From Mnemiopsis leidyi (lineage: Eukaryota; Ctenophora; Tentaculata; Lobata; Bolinopsidae), in NCBI GenBank assembly GCA_000226015.1, contig JH155759.1, positions 52,067-72,098 on the forward strand: DNA of 20,032 bases, read 5' to 3'. Of this stretch, positions 19,780 through 20,032 are shown piece by piece (the stretch's first letter is position 1; every line of letters begins with the position of its first letter). A model generated the notes under the pieces. It made no database searches. It worked only from the letters and a program-made list of their open reading frames with translations, and was not told the origin of the DNA. The translations under genes and the position numbers were made by a program.

Positions 19780-19878
19780 TTACGGTTCCTGGATCTCTCG
19801 GTTTTCCCTGAGCATGCGATGGCGGTACAACAGGGTGGGAGAAAATGAACAATGTTCCCATCCTTCAGCAGCCTCCAT
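19780..19878 (-). other. Possible 5' exon or upstream ORF of TBC1D13
   Basis: A 32-codon frame (MEAAEGWEHC...REIQEP) starts in a strong context (CAAAATGG) within a GC-richer patch and ends at a possible donor (AACC|GTAACA). The patch also has GATGGCGG and CCATTTTG, YY1-like cores. An acceptor (TTTTTTGTTAG) lies at about 19489, just upstream of the TBC1D13 ATG. If spliced there, this frame would pass over the TBC1D13 ATG out of frame, acting as an overlapping upstream ORF. It could instead be an unrelated gene's first exon or chance. Confidence 0.35.
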
Positions 19879-20032
19879 TTTGATGCTTGGACCTCTGGGG
19901 TCGGGGAATCGGCTCATTCACTGGAATTTGACTTGGATTTCGTTCATTTTAGTTTTAGAAATTTATTTTTACAAGACTTAAGTTAACGCAGCGGATTAAA
20001 AATAATGAATAAACTGGAATTTTAACCAGCGG
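19879..20032. other. Right edge, likely promoter side of TBC1D13
   Basis: The + sequence ggacctctggggtcgggg at about 19889-19906 is the most GC-rich spot nearby and, with the YY1-like cores beside it, suggests the transcription start of the - strand TBC1D13 gene. No further feature is seen before the window ends. Confidence 0.3.

Overview
This is nuclear DNA of a multicellular animal. It is AT-rich, its genes are split by GT..AG introns of about 100-850 bp, and it carries transposon remnants and minisatellites. TBC1D13, FKBP2, a monocarboxylate-type MFS carrier, poly-C2H2 zinc-finger proteins and a pleckstrin-homology (PH) protein all point to a metazoan. The low GC and moderate introns fit an invertebrate, possibly a cnidarian or another early-branching lineage, but the species cannot be read from this window.

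Layout, left to right. Positions 1-168 hold the C-terminal end of a non-LTR retrotransposon ORF. It lies in an intron of an MFS transporter on the + strand, whose last three coding exons run 306-1478. A large foldback element sits in its next intron. Everything after that lies on the - strand. A complete five-exon FKBP2 gene (ER-lumen prolyl isomerase with signal peptide and C-terminal KREL) runs 4711-2524; its small exons are not visible as long ORFs. Two tandem paralogous C2H2 zinc-finger genes follow (7883-6047 and 10938-9745). They share an unusual N-terminal Cys/His module with a WPxxW core. The first has an apparent one-base frameshift in an A6 run inside its second-to-last finger. Next come a five-exon PH-domain gene (14034-12376) with a 34-bp minisatellite in an intron, and a complete nine-exon TBC1D13 gene (19476-15376), a Rab GTPase-activating protein.

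The genes do not form one pathway. FKBP2 acts in ER folding and TBC1D13 in Rab-dependent membrane traffic. The PH protein probably binds membrane phosphoinositides, the MFS protein carries small organic anions, and the zinc-finger pair are presumed nuclear DNA-binding proteins that arose by local duplication.

The spacers and introns hold several repeat structures: foldback elements at 590-805, 2168-2288, 5587-5950 and 8446-8645; a 14-copy 20-bp array at 11861-12140; a 34-bp minisatellite at 13301-13571; and a 66-bp duplication that copies a splice donor of FKBP2. I see no prokaryotic-type system, CRISPR array or confident tRNA/rRNA. The points most worth following are the zinc-finger pair with its shared N-terminal module and frameshift, an unannotated 98-nt candidate exon in FKBP2 that would remove its ER-retention tail, and the minisatellite made of units that resemble splice acceptors.
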